Shown here piece after piece: positions 42,301 to 50,615 of a DNA stretch of 64,000 nucleotides. The stretch spans positions 34,557 through 98,556 of the forward strand of contig NZ_BCFL01000041.1 of assembly GCF_002217755.1 (NCBI RefSeq), written 5' to 3'. Positions within the stretch are counted from its first letter, which is position 1. Every line of letters begins with the position of its first letter. The stretch is from Streptomyces hyaluromycini. GTDB lineage: Bacteria; Actinomycetota; Actinomycetes; Streptomycetales; Streptomycetaceae. The notes beneath the pieces were generated by a model that was not told the DNA's origin, made no database searches, and saw nothing but the letters and a program-made list of their open reading frames with translations. The position numbers were made by a program, and so were the translations under genes.

Positions 42301-43015
42301 TGCCGTCCGCCGCGACGTGCAGGGGTTCGGGGGAGCGGGGACGCGTGCCCCAGTCCGTCCAGCCGGTGGCGCCGGGGCGCGGAGCGTCGCACGTGCCGTA
42401 CACCTGGAGGCCGTTGAGGCCCAGCGGGTTGGTGTTGGAGCGCTTGTGCACCGTCATGCGCACCCAGCGGGCCTCCACCGGCTCGGACAGGGTGATCTCC
42501 ATGACCCCGCCCGTGCCGGAGTCGGTGCGGTACACCGTGGTCCAGGTCCCGCCCTCGCGCGAGGTCTCGATGACGAAGCCGACCGCGCAGCTCGACAGGA
42601 TCTCCTGTCCCGTCGTGTCGTTGCGCGGGCTGCCGCTGGGCGAGTCGGTGAACGGCGGGTCGTCCAGGGTCGCCTCGAAGACGAGCCGCAGCGACTCGAC
42701 CCGGCACCGGGCCTGGAGGTCGACGGAGATCCACTGCGGGTCGCCGGCGGCGGCCCGCCATCCGGAGCCCCGGACGCCGGCCGTGCCGAGACCGTCCACG
42801 GCGAACTCCGCGGGTGTGGCCGCATAGTCAGTGGAGGACACCGAGACCGGCCGGTACGCGGCGAGTTCGCTGCCGGAGGAGCTTCGTGGCGGCTGTCCGG
42901 ATCCGGCCGTGGCGGTGGTGGCGAACGGACCGATGCCGAGCCCGAATCCGGCCAGCAGGGTGGTGCCGGCAGAGAGAACGGCACGGCGGGACGGCGGAGT
43001 TGACTGATCCGACAT
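39380..43015 (-). CDS. Secreted GH2 family glycosidase with two discoidin (F5/8 C) domains
   Basis: 1211 residues. Tat signal (PSRRAVLSAGTTLLAGFG). A discoidin domain at about 50-210 (AAYRPVSVSSTDYAATPAEF, WRAAAGDPQWISVDL) precedes the GH2 jelly roll (SWWYRREFRLP, WLEFDGINHRAEVWLNG). A second discoidin domain (about 620-730: RTATASSVDDPGHGPGNATD) is inserted between the immunoglobulin-like and barrel domains. The catalytic barrel has acid/base Glu in WCGANEGNPPG and nucleophile Glu in GFHTEIGMPV. Layout resembles beta-mannosidase/exo-glucosaminidase-type GH2 enzymes; the substrate is not certain. Secreted, thus acting before uptake. Two LacI-type operators lie just upstream. Confidence 0.88.
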   Translation of the reverse strand: MSDQSTPPSRRAVLSAGTTLLAGFGLGIGPFATTATAGSGQPPRSSSGSELAAYRPVSVSSTDYAATPAEFAVDGLGTAGVRGSGWRAAAGDPQWISVDLQARCRVESLRLVFEATLDDPPFTDSPSGSPRNDTTGQEILSSCAVGFVIETSREGGTWTTVYRTDSGTGGVMEITLSEPVEARWVRMTVHKRSNTNPLGLNGLQVYGTCDAPRPGATGWTDWGTRPRSPEPLHVAADGTVPLESGWDLTLDDWADGDGTALSRPSVDTSRWLPATVPGTVLASLVDQGKLPDPVSGLHNLRVPEALSRHSWWYRREFRLPGGLRTGAGRRVWLEFDGINHRAEVWLNGSRAGDLAFPFARAAFDVTELLADGPAQALAVRITPIPFPGSPGDKGPAGLAFVDAGANMMNRNSPTYLAASGWDWMPAVRDRAAGIWNHVRLRSTGPVVLGDPRVDTRLPDLPDTGTAELTVVVPVRNTGTGSARVTVTAAFGDVRVSQTVTVPASETADAVLTPADHPRLRLQKPELWWPNGYGEPTLHRLTLTASVGGEESDRRTTRFGIRQFGYEDEVPLTFPPGGNAVAQTVDLTRRTARYVRVLCGTRATGWGASMWSLAVLDSSAPDTDLALHRTATASSVDDPGHGPGNATDGDPGTRWSSAFEDGQWIQVDLGGAVPFDRVVITWETAYARTYTVQVSDDGSDWTDVRSVDNSTVPLKISVNGVRVFCRGGNWGWDELLRRMPAGRMDTAVRLHRDMNFTMVRNWVGSSNREEFYASCDEHGLLVWNDFPNAWAMDPPDHQAFLDLARDTVRRYRIHPSVVVWCGANEGNPPGPVDDGMRTAVREEAPGVLFQNNSAAGIVSGGGPYGWVEPERYSSPSTYGGGSFGFHTEIGMPVVPTAETMRRLVGDEPEWPVGGAWYLHDWSTRGNQAPQNYRAAIESRLGAATDLDDFCRKAQFVNYENIRAMFEAWNARLWDDASGLMLWMSHPAWYSTVWQTYDYDFDVNGAYYGARKAAEPLHVQADPVDGRVIAVNHTPRPVGGATVTARRYDLTGRQVAPERSATVDIAPSAATTAFTAPVEDGLPDLHLLRLRLTDARGTLLSENTYWRYRSPEAMQALSRMERTRISVGPTRTERHTTTTRVTNRGPAVAAMLRVSLHDARSGDRVLPTLYSDNYLWLLPGESRTITATWPADLPVTRPSLRVEGYNVPRATTP

Positions 43016-43061
43016 GGACGAGGGCTCCGATCAGGGGAGTTCGAGCCGGGCACCAGGGTGA

Positions 43062-43096
43062 TGACAACGTTGCCATGGCTTCTGACAACGTTGCCG
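43062..43096. promoter_or_regulatory. Twin LacI-type operators upstream of the GH2 gene
   Basis: TGACAACGTTGCCA (43062-43075) and TGACAACGTTGCCG (43083-43096) are near-identical palindromes with the central CG of LacI-family operators, 21 bp apart, i.e. two turns on the same helix face. They lie 47-81 bases upstream of the GH2 start and about 190 bases from the divergent GH27 start, so GH2 is the more direct target. Confidence 0.65.
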
Positions 43097-43159
43097 AACA
43101 CTGCCGTCGCCGGGTGGACCTGTCAAGACTCTGTGCACACCCCCGCTCTGCTTCTATTA

Positions 43160-43203
43160 AATTAGTAATTATTCTTGACATGGTTTCGGCCGCGGGCCAC
43201 AGT
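43160..43203 (+). promoter_or_regulatory. Promoter of the galactoside operon with A+T-rich palindrome
   Basis: A perfect 11-bp palindrome AATTA-G-TAATT (43160-43170) is followed by TTGACA (43175-43180), a consensus -35 element; a weak -10 candidate lies near 43199. The A+T-rich block stands out strongly from its surroundings. GntR/FadR-type regulators often bind such TnnTnnnAnnA-like short palindromes, and one is encoded in this operon at 51418. Confidence 0.5.
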
Positions 43204-43284
43204 CTTCGCCGTGACGTCGTAGGCCTGCTCCGGCAGAGCGGCCCGCGTCCCGTTCTCCTGCTTCCCGACCCCTGGGAGACGTAC

Positions 43285-45405
43285 GTGACCTCGCACCCGC
43301 CCGCACCGGGACCCCGGCACCACCGCTTCACCCGGCCCGCCCTCGCGGCCGCCGTCGCGGTGGTCCTGGCCGCCACCGTGACCCCCGACGCCGTCGCGCA
43401 GACGGCCGTCGACCAAGGCGCACCCGCCGGCTACGACAGCGGCCTCGCACCGACGCCCTACATGGGCTGGAACACCTACTACGGGCTCGGCGCGCCCACC
43501 GAGAAGGAGGTGCGCTCCGTCGCCGACAAGCTGGTCAGCAGCGGTCTGCGCGACAGCGGCTACGACATCGTCTGGCTGGACGGCGGCTGGCAGGCCGACA
43601 ACCCCCGGGACGCACAAGGCCGGTTGGTCGCGAACCCGGACCGCTTCCCCTCCGGCATCCCGGCCCTCGTCTCCTACCTCCACAAGCGGGGCCTGCGAGC
43701 CGGTATCTACACCGACGCCGGCACCTACGACGGCGGCAAGAGCTGCGGTCTCGGCAGCCGTGGGTACTACGACCAGGACGCACGGCAGTTCGCGGGCTGG
43801 AAGATCGACGCGATCAAGGTCGACTTCCTGTGCGGGATCGGCGCGAAGCTCGATCCGGGGCCCGCCTACAAGGAGTTCAGCGACGCGGTCGCCAAGTCCG
43901 GCCGGAAGATGCTGCTGAACCTCTGCAACCCGCTCACCGACGACTGGGGCCTGCCGCACACCCCCGAGCAGGACGCCCACAACACCTACGTCTACGCCCC
44001 GGCGATCGCCGACTCCTGGCGCACCGGCACCGACATCGCCTGGGGCACCCCGAGCCCCGGCGAGTGGCCCGACATCCTGCGCAACATGGACGCCAACGCC
44101 TGGCACCCCGAGGCGCAGGGCCCCGGCCACTACAACGACCCCGACTACCTCATCCCCATGCGGAAGATGACCGACGGGACGTACGAGCTCACGCAGGAGG
44201 AGTCCACCACCCAGTTCGTGATGTGGGCCGAGATGGGCTCACCGCTGATGCTGGGGTCCGACCCGCGCACCCTGTCCGACTCGATGCTCGAAACCCTCCG
44301 CAACCCGGAGATCATCGCCGTCGACCAGGACCCCCTCGCCGTCCAGGGCGTACGGGTCGCGACCGATTCCGTCGGTGACGTGTACAGCAAGGTGCTGCGC
44401 GGGGACGGACAGCGCGCGGTCGTCCTGCTCAACCGCTCCGACCAGCCGGCCCTGCGCACCGTGCAGTTCGCCGACACCGGACTCGGCGGCCCGGTGCGCG
44501 TCCGTGACCTGCGGGCACGTGCCGACCGGGGTACCCACACCGGGTCGTACACCGTCGAGGTCCCCGCGCACGGCACCGCGTTCCTCAAGCTCACCGGCGC
44601 CGACGCCGTGCCGGGGACGGACCTGGGCGTGACGGCCACGGCGAGCCCGGCCGTGACGAGCGACGGCACCACGTTCTTCCGGGGGCCGCACGGCTCGCTC
44701 GTCGAGAGGACCGACGGGAGCACGAAGGACCTCGGCGGTCCCGCACAGGGCAGGATCCTCGGCCAGCCCGCCGCGTACGCCTCCGCCGGCGGCCGGATCG
44801 ACGTCTTCGTGCGCGGCGCCGACTCCCGGGCCTACCGGCGGGTGTACACCGACGGCCGCTGGGGCCGATGGCAGTCCCTGGGCGGCGAGCTGACCGACGC
44901 GCCGTCCGTCGCCTTCACCGATCCCGCCCACTGGACGCTGTTCGCACGCGGCGCCGACGGCACGGTCGTACAGCGCGGTCCGGCGACCGGCTGGTCCTCG
45001 CTCGGCGCGCCCGCCGGACGGCAGGTCTCCGGGCGCCCGTCCGCCGTCGTCGACGCGCAGGGGCGGGTCCATGTCGCCGTACGCACCGCCGCGGACGACG
45101 TGTGGACCCGGACCCGGGACACCTCGGGGGAGTGGTCCGACTGGACGTCCCTCGGCGGGACCGTCAGCGGCAGCCCGACGCTGGTAGCCGTCGCAGACAC
45201 GGTGCTGCTGTACGTGCGGGCCGCCGACTACACGCTCTGGCAGCAGCGGTACGCCGACGGCGCCTGGCAGGGCTGGAGCAAGCGGCAGGAGTTCCCGAGC
45301 GCCGCGTTCGACGGAGCGCTCGGCGCGGTCGCCGGCCAGGACGGAGCCGTGGACGCGGTCTTCCGCGGAGTCGACGGCCACGTGTACCGGACCCAATTCA
45401 AGTGA
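43285..45405 (+). CDS. Secreted GH27 alpha-galactosidase with C-terminal propeller-like domain
   Basis: 706 residues. Signal peptide ending near AVAQTA (Sec type). GH27 barrel: TPYMGWNTYYGLGA, DSGYDIVWLDGGWQ, nucleophile Asp in AIKVDFLCGIG, and acid/base Asp in SWRTGTDIAWG; a beta domain to about residue 440 follows. The last 260 residues are repeats of the type FVRGADSRAYRRVYTDGRWGRWQSLGG and WTRTRDTSGEWSDWTSLGG, a tectonin/PLL-like beta-propeller probably used for glycan binding. Removes terminal alpha-galactose outside the cell. GTG at 43285 has GGGAG upstream. First gene of the galactoside operon. Confidence 0.91.
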   Translation: MTSHPPAPGPRHHRFTRPALAAAVAVVLAATVTPDAVAQTAVDQGAPAGYDSGLAPTPYMGWNTYYGLGAPTEKEVRSVADKLVSSGLRDSGYDIVWLDGGWQADNPRDAQGRLVANPDRFPSGIPALVSYLHKRGLRAGIYTDAGTYDGGKSCGLGSRGYYDQDARQFAGWKIDAIKVDFLCGIGAKLDPGPAYKEFSDAVAKSGRKMLLNLCNPLTDDWGLPHTPEQDAHNTYVYAPAIADSWRTGTDIAWGTPSPGEWPDILRNMDANAWHPEAQGPGHYNDPDYLIPMRKMTDGTYELTQEESTTQFVMWAEMGSPLMLGSDPRTLSDSMLETLRNPEIIAVDQDPLAVQGVRVATDSVGDVYSKVLRGDGQRAVVLLNRSDQPALRTVQFADTGLGGPVRVRDLRARADRGTHTGSYTVEVPAHGTAFLKLTGADAVPGTDLGVTATASPAVTSDGTTFFRGPHGSLVERTDGSTKDLGGPAQGRILGQPAAYASAGGRIDVFVRGADSRAYRRVYTDGRWGRWQSLGGELTDAPSVAFTDPAHWTLFARGADGTVVQRGPATGWSSLGAPAGRQVSGRPSAVVDAQGRVHVAVRTAADDVWTRTRDTSGEWSDWTSLGGTVSGSPTLVAVADTVLLYVRAADYTLWQQRYADGAWQGWSKRQEFPSAAFDGALGAVAGQDGAVDAVFRGVDGHVYRTQFK

Positions 45406-45419
45406 ACGAGGAATCCACC

Positions 45420-46709
45420 ATGGCCAACCCCCAGACCAGCAGACGGCGGTTCCTCGCCGGACTCGGTGCCGCCGGGACCGCGGCACTGCTCAGCGGCTGT
45501 GTCACCGACACCTCCACCGGCAAGGGCTCCTCGAAGGGCGCGGTGACCCTCCAGTCCAACCTGTCCGCCCCGCAGGCCAAGACCGCGATGGAGGACCTGG
45601 TCGCGGCGTACGGCAAGCAGGGCTCCGGCAAGGCCAGCCTCAACACGATCGCCGCCGAGACCTTCCGCACCCAGCTGCCGACCTACCTCACCTCCGCCAA
45701 CCCGCCGGACGTGTACACCTGGTACCCCGGCTCGGTCGCGGACGCCTACGCCAAGAAGAACCTGCTGCTCGACCTCGACGAGGTGTGGAGCTCCTCGCCC
45801 GACCTCAAGCGGTACACCAAGGCGCTGCACTCGCTCTGCACCGCGAGCTCCGGCAAGAAGGTCTTCGTGCCCAACACCTACTACTGGTGGGGCATGTTCT
45901 ACCGGAAGTCCAACTTCGCCAAGTGGGGCGTGAGCGAGCCCACCAGCTGGGACGGCTTCCTCGACCTGTGCGACAAGCTCAAGAGCAAGGGCGTCGCCCC
46001 GATCGGGCTCGGCGCGGGCGGCAACACCCCCTGGGTGGCGTCGGCCTGGTTCGACTACCTCGACATCCGGATCAACGGCGCCCAGTACCACCGTGAACTC
46101 CTCGCCGGGAAGCACCGGTTCGACGACCCCGAGGTGCGCAAGGTCTTCGACCGCTGGCAGGAGGTGCTGCCGTACTTCGACCCGAACGGCACCGCCCTCG
46201 CCTTCCAGGACGCCACGACCGCACTGCTGGGCGGCAAGACCGGCATGATGCTCATCGGCACCTTCTTCGCCGACTCGGCACCCAAGAGCGCCCTGGACGA
46301 CATCGACTTCTTCCGCTTCCCCGTCATCGACGCCAAGATCCCGCTCGCCGAAGAGGCGCCCGTCGACGGCTACTTCGCCAGCGCCCGCACCGGCCGCCGC
46401 GACCAGGTCGTCGACCTGATGAAGTACCTCGCCACCGCCGAGGCCCAGGAGATCTACATCAAGGGCTCCTCCGGCACCGTCCTGCCCTGCAACCCGGACG
46501 CCAAGGACGCCGGCACCACGCTGGTGAAGAAGGGCCGCGCGCACGTCGCCGAGGCCGCCGAGATCACCCAGTTCTTCAACCGGGACTCCAGCGACGCCCT
46601 CCAGCCCACCGCGGACACCGCGCTGACCAAGTTCCTGGCCAAGCCGAAGCAGATCGGCAGCATCCTGACCGACTGGCAGCGCGATGCCCAGAAGATCTGG
46701 AACGCCTGA
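45420..46709 (+). CDS. ABC sugar-binding lipoprotein (CUT1 type)
   Basis: 429 residues. Combined Tat/lipoprotein signal SRRRFLAGLGAAGTAALLSGC. SBP_bac_1 fold: PDVYTWYPGSVADAYAKKN, YYWWGMFYRKSNFAKWGV, PTSWDGFLDLCDKLKSKGV. It should present galactosides or galacto-oligosaccharides to the two permeases that follow. It begins 15 bases after the GH27 gene, with AACGAGGAA upstream. No ATPase gene follows, so energy is presumably supplied by a shared MsiK-type ATPase encoded elsewhere. Confidence 0.91.
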   Translation: MANPQTSRRRFLAGLGAAGTAALLSGCVTDTSTGKGSSKGAVTLQSNLSAPQAKTAMEDLVAAYGKQGSGKASLNTIAAETFRTQLPTYLTSANPPDVYTWYPGSVADAYAKKNLLLDLDEVWSSSPDLKRYTKALHSLCTASSGKKVFVPNTYYWWGMFYRKSNFAKWGVSEPTSWDGFLDLCDKLKSKGVAPIGLGAGGNTPWVASAWFDYLDIRINGAQYHRELLAGKHRFDDPEVRKVFDRWQEVLPYFDPNGTALAFQDATTALLGGKTGMMLIGTFFADSAPKSALDDIDFFRFPVIDAKIPLAEEAPVDGYFASARTGRRDQVVDLMKYLATAEAQEIYIKGSSGTVLPCNPDAKDAGTTLVKKGRAHVAEAAEITQFFNRDSSDALQPTADTALTKFLAKPKQIGSILTDWQRDAQKIWNA

Positions 46710-46710
46710 C

Positions 46711-47646
46711 GTGGCTGTGCTGACCGCCCCCGACCGGAAGTCCCCGGCCCGCATGCCCATCAGTGGCAGGCGGGTCCGGGGCCCCCGGCGCACGCCACCC
46801 CTGGTCCTCGCCTTCGTGCTGGTCCCGCTGCTCGCCGAGGCCCTGTGGGTGTTCTGGCCGGCGCTCCAGGGCTTCTACCTGGCCCTGACCAAGTGGGACG
46901 GCGTCTCCCCGCCGCAGTTCGTCGGCCTGGACAACTTCCGGGAGATGGCCCACGACGACGTCTTCCGCAGCGCGCTCGGCCACACCGTGCTGTGGCTGGT
47001 CCTCTTCGGCGGCCTGTCCGCCGTGCTGGGGCTCGCCGCCGCGCTGCTGCTCCAGCAGGAGCGGCGCGGCGTCGGCTTCTACCGGGCCGCCCTGTTCCTG
47101 CCGGTCGTCTTCTCACTGGTCGCCACCGCCCTGGTCTGGCAGGCGATCTACCAGCCCGACGGCGTCCTGAACCGGGTGCTGGACGCCGTGGGCCTCGGCA
47201 GCCTCCAGCACGCCTGGCTCGCCGACCAGGACACCGCCCTGTACGCGGTGATCGTGCCCGCCCTGTGGCGCCAGATCGGCTACGTCATGGTCCTGTACCT
47301 GGCCGGCCTCAAGGGCATCGACCCGGCGCTCTACGAGGCCGCCAAGGTCGACGGGGCGAGCGCCTGGCAGCGGCTGCGGCACGTCACCCTGCCCCAGCTG
47401 CGCAGTGTCAACGCGGTCGTCCTGTCGGTCATCGTCATCGACTCGCTGCGCTCCTTCGACGTCGTCTGGTCGCTCACCCGCGGCGGCCCCTACCACTCGT
47501 CCGAGCTGCTGAGCACCTACATGTACTCGACCGCCTTCCAGTCCCTGCGACTCGGCTACGGTTCCGCCCTGGCCGTCGTCATCTTCGTCCTCGCGTTCGG
47601 GGTCATCGCCTCCTACCTCGTGCGCGCCTTCCGGGAGGCCGACTGA
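46711..47646 (+). CDS. CUT1 sugar ABC permease, MalF/LacF-like
   Basis: 311 residues with about six membrane helices. NFREMAHDDVFRSALGHTVL and the EAA loop EAAKVDGASAWQRLRHVTLP are typical of this subunit. GTG start directly after the binding-protein stop. Pairs with the permease at 47646; its stop codon overlaps that ATG (TGATG). Confidence 0.92.
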   Translation: MAVLTAPDRKSPARMPISGRRVRGPRRTPPLVLAFVLVPLLAEALWVFWPALQGFYLALTKWDGVSPPQFVGLDNFREMAHDDVFRSALGHTVLWLVLFGGLSAVLGLAAALLLQQERRGVGFYRAALFLPVVFSLVATALVWQAIYQPDGVLNRVLDAVGLGSLQHAWLADQDTALYAVIVPALWRQIGYVMVLYLAGLKGIDPALYEAAKVDGASAWQRLRHVTLPQLRSVNAVVLSVIVIDSLRSFDVVWSLTRGGPYHSSELLSTYMYSTAFQSLRLGYGSALAVVIFVLAFGVIASYLVRAFREAD

Positions 47647-48506
47647 TGTCCGCCGACACCGCGGCCAACTCCACCGCACTGCGTCGCAGGCGGGCCGCCA
47701 CCGCCGGATTCCACCTGGGCGCGGGCGCGTTGGCGGTGCTGTGGCTGCTGCCCATCGCCCTGGTCCTGGTGACCAGCCTGCGCTCCTTCGACGACATCGC
47801 CGCCCACGGCCTGGGCAGCTGGCCGCGCTCCTTCACCCTGGCCAACTTCGGCCAGGCCTGGAGCGACGGCGGCCAGCAGCAGGCACTGATCAACAGCCTG
47901 CTCGTCACCGTCCCCTGCGTCCTGGTGACCCTGGCCCTGGCGGCGATGGCCGCGTTCGCGCTCAGCCGCTACGAACTCCCCTTCCGCCGCTCCCTGTTGC
48001 TGCTCATGCTCGGCGGCAACCTGCTCCCGCCGCAGATCCTGCTCATCCCGGTGTCCAAGCTCAGCGAGGTGATGGGCGTCTACGACACCCTGCCCGCGCT
48101 CATCGGCGTGCAGATCGGCTTCGGCGTCGGCTTCTACGTCTTCGTCCTGCACGGCTTCATGCGGTCGATCCCTGCGGAGATCCAGCAGGCGGCGGTCGTC
48201 GACGGCGCCGGACCCTGGCAGATCTTCTGGCGGATCATCCTCCCGCTGACCCGCCCCGCCCTGGCCGCCCTCAGCGCCCTCTCCTTCACCTGGATCTTCA
48301 ACGACCTGCTCTGGGCGATCACCGTCCTGCGCAGCGACACCAAGATGCCGATCACCGCCGCCCTCATCGGACTCCAGGGCCAGTACGTGTCGGAGTGGAA
48401 CGTGATCGCCGCCGGGTCGGTCATCGCCGCCGCGCCCACGGTCGCCGTCTTCCTGCGCTTCCAGCGGCACTTCGTGGCCGGCCTCAACCTGGGAGCGGTC
48501 AAGTGA
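47646..48506 (+). CDS. CUT1 sugar ABC permease, MalG/LacG-like
   Basis: 286 residues. N-terminal SLRSFDDIAAHGLGSWPRSFT followed by six helices and the EAA loop QQAAVVDGAGPWQIFWRIILP. Completes the membrane part of the galactoside importer. Its end overlaps the GH36 start by four bases (GTGA), which ties uptake directly to intracellular cleavage. Confidence 0.92.
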   Translation: MSADTAANSTALRRRRAATAGFHLGAGALAVLWLLPIALVLVTSLRSFDDIAAHGLGSWPRSFTLANFGQAWSDGGQQQALINSLLVTVPCVLVTLALAAMAAFALSRYELPFRRSLLLLMLGGNLLPPQILLIPVSKLSEVMGVYDTLPALIGVQIGFGVGFYVFVLHGFMRSIPAEIQQAAVVDGAGPWQIFWRIILPLTRPALAALSALSFTWIFNDLLWAITVLRSDTKMPITAALIGLQGQYVSEWNVIAAGSVIAAAPTVAVFLRFQRHFVAGLNLGAVK

Positions 48507-50575
48507 CGTACCAGCGCTGGACCTTGCGGACAGCCAACACCAGCTACACGGTCCGGCTGTCACCGGACGGGCCGTGGGCCGAGCTCGACGCCTGGGGCCC
48601 GCTCGGCGTCGAGGACGGGCCGTCCGCCCTGGACTGGTCCCGGCGCACCCACTTCATCACACCCGCCGACGCGGCCCCGGCCGAGTATCTGCCGTACGGA
48701 CTGCGGCCGTTCACCGGATCCGAACTGGTGGTACGAGGTCCGGGCGAGGACCGGGGCGTGTGGTGGGAGTTCGACGGCGCGGAGGAGTCGGACGGGGGCC
48801 TGCGACTCGCCTTCACGGACGAGGTGACCGGCCTGCGGACGGTCCTCTGCTACCAGACCGTCCCCGGCACCGACGTGATCCTCCGCTGGACCGAGTTCAC
48901 CGCCACGGCCGAACTCCGCCTGGAACGCCTCGACTCGGCGGCCGTGAACATCCCGGTCACCGGTGCGGCCCGGCTGACGTACCTCGCCGGACAGTGGTCG
49001 CAGGAGTTCCAGCGCACTCAAGTCGACCTCCCCCGGGGCACGTTCACCATCGGCAGCCTGCAGAGCGTGCCCGGCCACGCCTACGCGCCCTGGCTCGCTG
49101 TTCAAGACGCGCAGGACGTGCAGTCCGCGTACGGTGTCGCCCTCGAATGGCCGGGCAACTGGCACATCACGGCGGAGGCCGAGCCGGGCGGGACCGTCCG
49201 GGTCCGGGCCGGCCGGGTCCCGCACGAGGGCGCCGTACACCTGGCCCCCGGGGAGACGCTCACGACTCCCCGGCTCGCCTGCGCGTTCAGCCCGGACGGA
49301 CTCGACGGCCTGTCCCGGGTCTGGCACCGCTACGAGCGCCGCCTCTCCGGCGACCGGCTGCACCGCCCCCGCAAGGTGCTCTACAACTCCTGGGAGGCCA
49401 CCGGCTTCGACGTCGAGGCGGCCGGGCAGCTGGAGCTGGCCAAGGTCGCCGCGGACATCGGGGCCGAGCTGTTCGTCGTGGACGACGGCTGGTTCACCGG
49501 CCGCGCCGACGACACCGGGGGACTGGGCGACTGGTACCCGGACCCGGAGGCGTTCCCGCAGGGCTTCGACCGGTTCGTGGCGGACGTCCGCGCCCTCGGC
49601 CTGGACTTCGGCCTGTGGGTGGAGCCGGAGGCGGTCAGCCCCGGCAGCCGGCTGTACGCCGAACACCCCGAGTGGGTCTACCGCATCGACGGCCGCCCGG
49701 CCCGCCTCGTCCGCAACCAGCTCCTGCTCGACCTGGGCCGCACCGACGTGCAGGACTTCGTCATCGGCACCCTCGACCGGCTGCTCGGCGCCCACGGCAT
49801 CGGCTATCTGAAGTGGGACATGAACCGCCCGCCCACCGAACGCGGCCGCCCCGGCGCCGGTCCCGCCGACCTGGTCGACCTGGACGCCGAGCACGTCGCC
49901 GGATACCTGCGGGTCCTCGACCACCTGCGCGCCGCCCACCCCGACGTCACCGTCGAGGGCTGCGCCGGCGGCGGCGGACGGATCGAACACGCCACCCTCG
50001 CCCGGACCGACGTCGTCTGGCCCAGCGACAACACCGCGCCCCTGGACCGGCTGCGCATCCAGCACGGCTTCCTGCACGCACACGCGCCCCACGTCATGAG
50101 CTCCTGGGTCACCGACGCCCCCGGAATCTTCGACCCGCGCCCGCGCAGCCTCGCCTTCCGCTTCGTCAACGCCATGTGCGGAGTCCTCGGGATCGGCGCC
50201 GACCTGCGCGCCTGGACCCCGGAGCAGCGGGCCGAGGCCGCCCGGTGGATCGCCCGGTACAAGGAGGTCCGGGACGTCGTCCACCACGGGGAGGCCCGGC
50301 TGCTCGGCACGCCGGACGACCCCACCTGCGGCGTGCAGTACGACGCCGGTGACCGCACCGTCGTCGCCGCGCTCTCCACCGGCCGCCTCGACGGGGCACC
50401 GCTGCTGCCCGGCCGCCCCGCGCGGCTCCGGCTGCGCGGCCTGGACCCGGCGGCCCGCTACCGGGACACGGCGACGGGAACGTCGTACGGCGGAGCCCAT
50501 CTGCTCCACCACGGCCTGCCGTTCGCGTGGAGTGCCGAGCACGACGCCGACCTGGTGGTGCTGAGACGCCTGTAG
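48503..50575 (+). CDS. GH36 alpha-galactosidase, cytoplasmic
   Basis: 690 residues, no signal peptide. N-terminal beta-supersandwich (about 1-280), then the catalytic barrel KVLYNSWEATGFDV, FVVDDGWFTGR, FGLWVEPEAVSPGS, nucleophile Asp in GYLKWDMNRPP and acid/base Asp in WPSDNTAPLDR, with CAGGGGRI in the substrate-binding loop. Hydrolyses alpha-galactosides such as melibiose or raffinose-type sugars delivered by the preceding importer. The resulting galactose would feed the dehydrogenase and De Ley-Doudoroff enzymes encoded downstream. Confidence 0.94.
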   Translation: MTYQRWTLRTANTSYTVRLSPDGPWAELDAWGPLGVEDGPSALDWSRRTHFITPADAAPAEYLPYGLRPFTGSELVVRGPGEDRGVWWEFDGAEESDGGLRLAFTDEVTGLRTVLCYQTVPGTDVILRWTEFTATAELRLERLDSAAVNIPVTGAARLTYLAGQWSQEFQRTQVDLPRGTFTIGSLQSVPGHAYAPWLAVQDAQDVQSAYGVALEWPGNWHITAEAEPGGTVRVRAGRVPHEGAVHLAPGETLTTPRLACAFSPDGLDGLSRVWHRYERRLSGDRLHRPRKVLYNSWEATGFDVEAAGQLELAKVAADIGAELFVVDDGWFTGRADDTGGLGDWYPDPEAFPQGFDRFVADVRALGLDFGLWVEPEAVSPGSRLYAEHPEWVYRIDGRPARLVRNQLLLDLGRTDVQDFVIGTLDRLLGAHGIGYLKWDMNRPPTERGRPGAGPADLVDLDAEHVAGYLRVLDHLRAAHPDVTVEGCAGGGGRIEHATLARTDVVWPSDNTAPLDRLRIQHGFLHAHAPHVMSSWVTDAPGIFDPRPRSLAFRFVNAMCGVLGIGADLRAWTPEQRAEAARWIARYKEVRDVVHHGEARLLGTPDDPTCGVQYDAGDRTVVAALSTGRLDGAPLLPGRPARLRLRGLDPAARYRDTATGTSYGGAHLLHHGLPFAWSAEHDADLVVLRRL

Positions 50576-50615
50576 GACGCATATGTTGCCAGCAGCTCAC
50601 CCTCTAAGGAGCCCG

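Noticed and set aside
42814..43284. Longer GH27 protein starting at 42814 or 43181
   Set aside because: This would place the A+T-rich promoter, the TTGACA element and the operators inside the gene and hide the signal peptide; the GTG at 43285 has a good ribosome site.
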